Assembly (NCBI GenBank): GCA_011524425.1
Contig: WTKI01000276.1
Span: 13,895-21,120, forward strand
DNA length: 7,226 bases
Direction: 5' to 3'
Source of the DNA: Altererythrobacter sp.
GTDB lineage: Bacteria; Pseudomonadota; Alphaproteobacteria; Sphingomonadales; Sphingomonadaceae
In this document: positions 5,695-7,226 of the stretch, piece by piece
Layout of the letters: each line of letters begins with the position of its first letter
Position numbering within the stretch: position 1 is the first letter of the stretch
The notes under the pieces: model-generated
The model's input: only the letters and a program-made list of their open reading frames with translations
Database searches by the model: none
Told to the model about the DNA's origin: nothing
Position numbers and translations under genes: made by a program

Positions 5695-6084
5695 ATGCGA
5701 GAACACACAACCTCAGGCTCTCCCTATGAAAGCAGCTTCGGATTTTCGCGCGCTGTCAGAGTAGGCGATCGCATAATTGTCGCAGGCACGGGGCCTGTGG
5801 AACCGGATGGCTCGACAACACTAGGCGATGTGGCCGCTCAGGCGCGCCGCTGCTGCGAGATCATTATTCTAGCCTTAGAAGAACTGGGCGGATCGGCCGA
5901 GGACGTCGTACGCACGCGCATGCTGCTGACAGACCCTGCTGATCAGGATGCAGTTGGGGCAGTGCATGCGCGCTATTTTTCTGTAGCGAAACCGGCGGCA
6001 ACTATGGCCGGCGTTGCATGGCTTTGCCGGCCGGAATGGAAAGTAGAAATCGAAGCGGAAGCAGTGCTAGGGGCAAGCGCATGA
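5695..6084 (+). CDS. Rid-family (YjgF/YER057c/UK114) protein, probably not a canonical RidA
   Basis: A 129-residue cytoplasmic protein with the YjgF/Rid chorismate-mutase-like fold, normally a homotrimer. Visible marks are FSRAVRVGDRIIVAGTGPV (17-35), the helix with QARRCCEIIILALEELGG (49-66) followed by VVRTRMLLTD (71-80), and the C-terminal KPAATM...KVEIEAEAV (99-124). In E. coli RidA the enamine/imine deaminase arginine follows 'PA' in the PAR motif; here the same place is alanine (A102), and the N-terminal tyrosine appears to be phenylalanine. That pattern fits the Rid subfamilies without the catalytic arginine, for which deaminase activity is not expected. It starts 4 nt after the previous stop with no clear ribosome binding site, and overlaps the next gene as ATGA, so expression is tied to the valine operon. 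Function in the pathway is unknown. Confidence 0.85.
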   Translation: MREHTTSGSPYESSFGFSRAVRVGDRIIVAGTGPVEPDGSTTLGDVAAQARRCCEIIILALEELGGSAEDVVRTRMLLTDPADQDAVGAVHARYFSVAKPAATMAGVAWLCRPEWKVEIEAEAVLGASA

Positions 6085-7226
6085 CAGGACAGTTTTCCCT
6101 CAATGAAGATCAGCTCGCCATTCAGGAAATGGCGCAGCGCTTTACCGCGGACAATATTACTCCGCATGCAGGCGAATGGGACGAGAAGCACATCTTTCCG
6201 ATCGAAACCATCCGGCAAAGCGCGGAACTTGGCTTTGGCGCGATTTACGTATCGGAGGAGAGCGGCGGAATCGGCCTTGGCCGGCTGGAAGCTGCATTGA
6301 TCATGGAAGCCATGGCTTATGGCTGTCCCTCTACCTCGGCATTCATCTCTATCCATAATATGGCCGCTTGGATGATCGATCGGTTTGGCGCGCAGTCGCT
6401 GAAGGACAAATATCTACCAAGCCTTGTGACGATGGAGACCATTGCAAGCTATTGCTTGACCGAACCATCATCTGGATCAGATGCTGCTGCGCTTAAAACC
6501 ACAGCAAAGAAAGACGGTGATGATTACATCCTGAATGGCTCCAAGCAGTTTATCTCCGGAGCGGGCTCTAACGACATTTATGTGGCAATGGTGCGCACAG
6601 GCGAGGACGGCGCCAAGGGCATCACCTGCATGGTGATCGAAAAAGATATGCCCGGCGTCAGCTTTGGCGCGCAGGAGAAAAAGCTCGGCTGGCATTCGCA
6701 ACCCACCGCGCAGCTAATCCTTGAAGATGTGCGCGTCCCGGCAGAGAACATCGTCGGTAGCGAAGGCGAAGGCTTTCGGATCGCCATGATGGGGCTCGAC
6801 GGTGGACGCTTGAATATCGGAGCATGCTCGTTGGGCGGCGCGCAAAGATGTTTGGACGAGGCGATCACTTATACCAAAGAGCGCCAGCAATTTGGCAAAG
6901 CAATCGCGGACTTCCAGAACACACAGTTCACGCTGGCAGACATGGCGACTGATCTGGAAGCTGCTCGCGCCCTGCTATATCTCGCCGCAGTCAAAGTCAC
7001 AGAGAACGCGCCCGACAAGACCCGCTTTTCCGCGATGGCCAAGCGGCTAGCGACAGATAATGGCTCGTCCGTCGTAGACCGCGCGCTGCAATTGCACGGC
7101 GGCTACGGCTATTTGCAGGACTATCCGATTGAACGGTTCTGGCGCGATTTGCGTGTGCACTCGATCCTGGAAGGGACTAATCAGATCATGCGCATGGTCG
7201 TGGGAAGGGATTTGCTACGCCAATGA
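6081..7226 (+). CDS. Isobutyryl-CoA dehydrogenase (ACAD8-like acyl-CoA dehydrogenase)
   Basis: A complete 381-residue FAD enzyme that oxidises acyl-CoA at C2-C3 and passes electrons to ETF. Both family signatures are present: CLTEPSSGSD (125-134) and QLHGGYGYLQDYPIERFWRD (337-356). The catalytic base is E364 in ILEGTNQIMR. Several stretches closely follow the human ACAD8 isobutyryl-CoA dehydrogenase as I recall it: LNGSKQFISGAGSNDIY (151-167), EKKLGWHSQPT (199-209), NIGACSLGGA (245-254) and QFTLADMATDLEAARALL (282-299). This supports isobutyryl-CoA to methacrylyl-CoA in valine degradation; a branched- or short-chain relative is the alternative. ATG 6081 is used: it overlaps the Rid stop as ATGA and has AGGGG 7 nt upstream. 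A longer reading from 6018 would cover most of the Rid C-terminus and is not needed. The stop is the last codon of the window; the operon may continue beyond it. Confidence 0.9.
   Translation: MTGQFSLNEDQLAIQEMAQRFTADNITPHAGEWDEKHIFPIETIRQSAELGFGAIYVSEESGGIGLGRLEAALIMEAMAYGCPSTSAFISIHNMAAWMIDRFGAQSLKDKYLPSLVTMETIASYCLTEPSSGSDAAALKTTAKKDGDDYILNGSKQFISGAGSNDIYVAMVRTGEDGAKGITCMVIEKDMPGVSFGAQEKKLGWHSQPTAQLILEDVRVPAENIVGSEGEGFRIAMMGLDGGRLNIGACSLGGAQRCLDEAITYTKERQQFGKAIADFQNTQFTLADMATDLEAARALLYLAAVKVTENAPDKTRFSAMAKRLATDNGSSVVDRALQLHGGYGYLQDYPIERFWRDLRVHSILEGTNQIMRMVVGRDLLRQ

Noticed and set aside
6018..6080. Longer N-terminus for the acyl-CoA dehydrogenase from ATG 6018
   Set aside because: It would overlap the Rid gene by more than 60 bp and add a basic tail not seen in the family; ATG 6081 gives the usual length and an ATGA overlap.

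Overview
The window looks like a stretch of an alphaproteobacterial chromosome, most likely Sphingomonadales (Erythrobacter/Sphingomonas type). This rests on the moderately high GC, the style of the proteins, the gene content and the tight gene packing. It is an inference from sequence character, not from a search. Nothing points to a plasmid, prophage, insertion sequence, CRISPR array or recent transfer. All genes are intact except the first, which is cut by the left edge.

Left part (1-2363), acetate/short-chain acid use. The 3' end of an acetyl-CoA synthetase gene (acs) runs rightward. Twelve bases later it meets, tail to tail, a leftward two-gene unit. That unit encodes a two-subunit sodium:solute symporter: a small DUF4212-type membrane subunit (2034-2363) followed, with a 1-nt TGATG overlap, by the large VC_2705-type SSS permease (259-2034). 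Uptake plus activation of acetate or a similar monocarboxylate is the natural reading.

Middle (2364-2747). A tRNA-Gly with anticodon CCC and an encoded CCA end (2460-2533, minus strand) has an extended -10 element just upstream. It lies ahead of the symporter pair on the same strand. The flanking intergenic segments hold a tandem 8-bp repeat (CGTAATTG, 14-bp period) in front of the symporter and a short inverted repeat in front of the next gene.

Right part (2748-7226), regulator and valine catabolism. A LacI-family repressor gene (2748-3758) is followed, 121 nt later, by a compact rightward operon. The operon runs mmsA (methylmalonate-semialdehyde dehydrogenase), a small lipoprotein of the I78 peptidase-inhibitor family, a Rid-family protein, and an ACAD8-like isobutyryl-CoA dehydrogenase. 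Junctions are GTGA overlap, 4-nt gap and ATGA overlap, so the four genes are almost certainly co-transcribed and partly translationally coupled. The two metabolic enzymes are an early step (isobutyryl-CoA to methacrylyl-CoA) and the last step (methylmalonate semialdehyde to propionyl-CoA) of valine degradation. The intermediate enzymes (enoyl-CoA hydratase, 3-hydroxyisobutyryl-CoA hydrolase, 3-hydroxyisobutyrate dehydrogenase) are not in the window and may follow beyond the right edge, which falls exactly on the last stop codon.

Most of this is recognisable core metabolism. The parts most worth a second look are the two small passengers in the valine operon (the I78 lipoprotein and a Rid protein that seems to lack the deaminase arginine), the LacI-type regulator beside a valine operon, and the short repeats in the promoter regions. 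I do not see a clear new defence, mobile or secondary-metabolite system.
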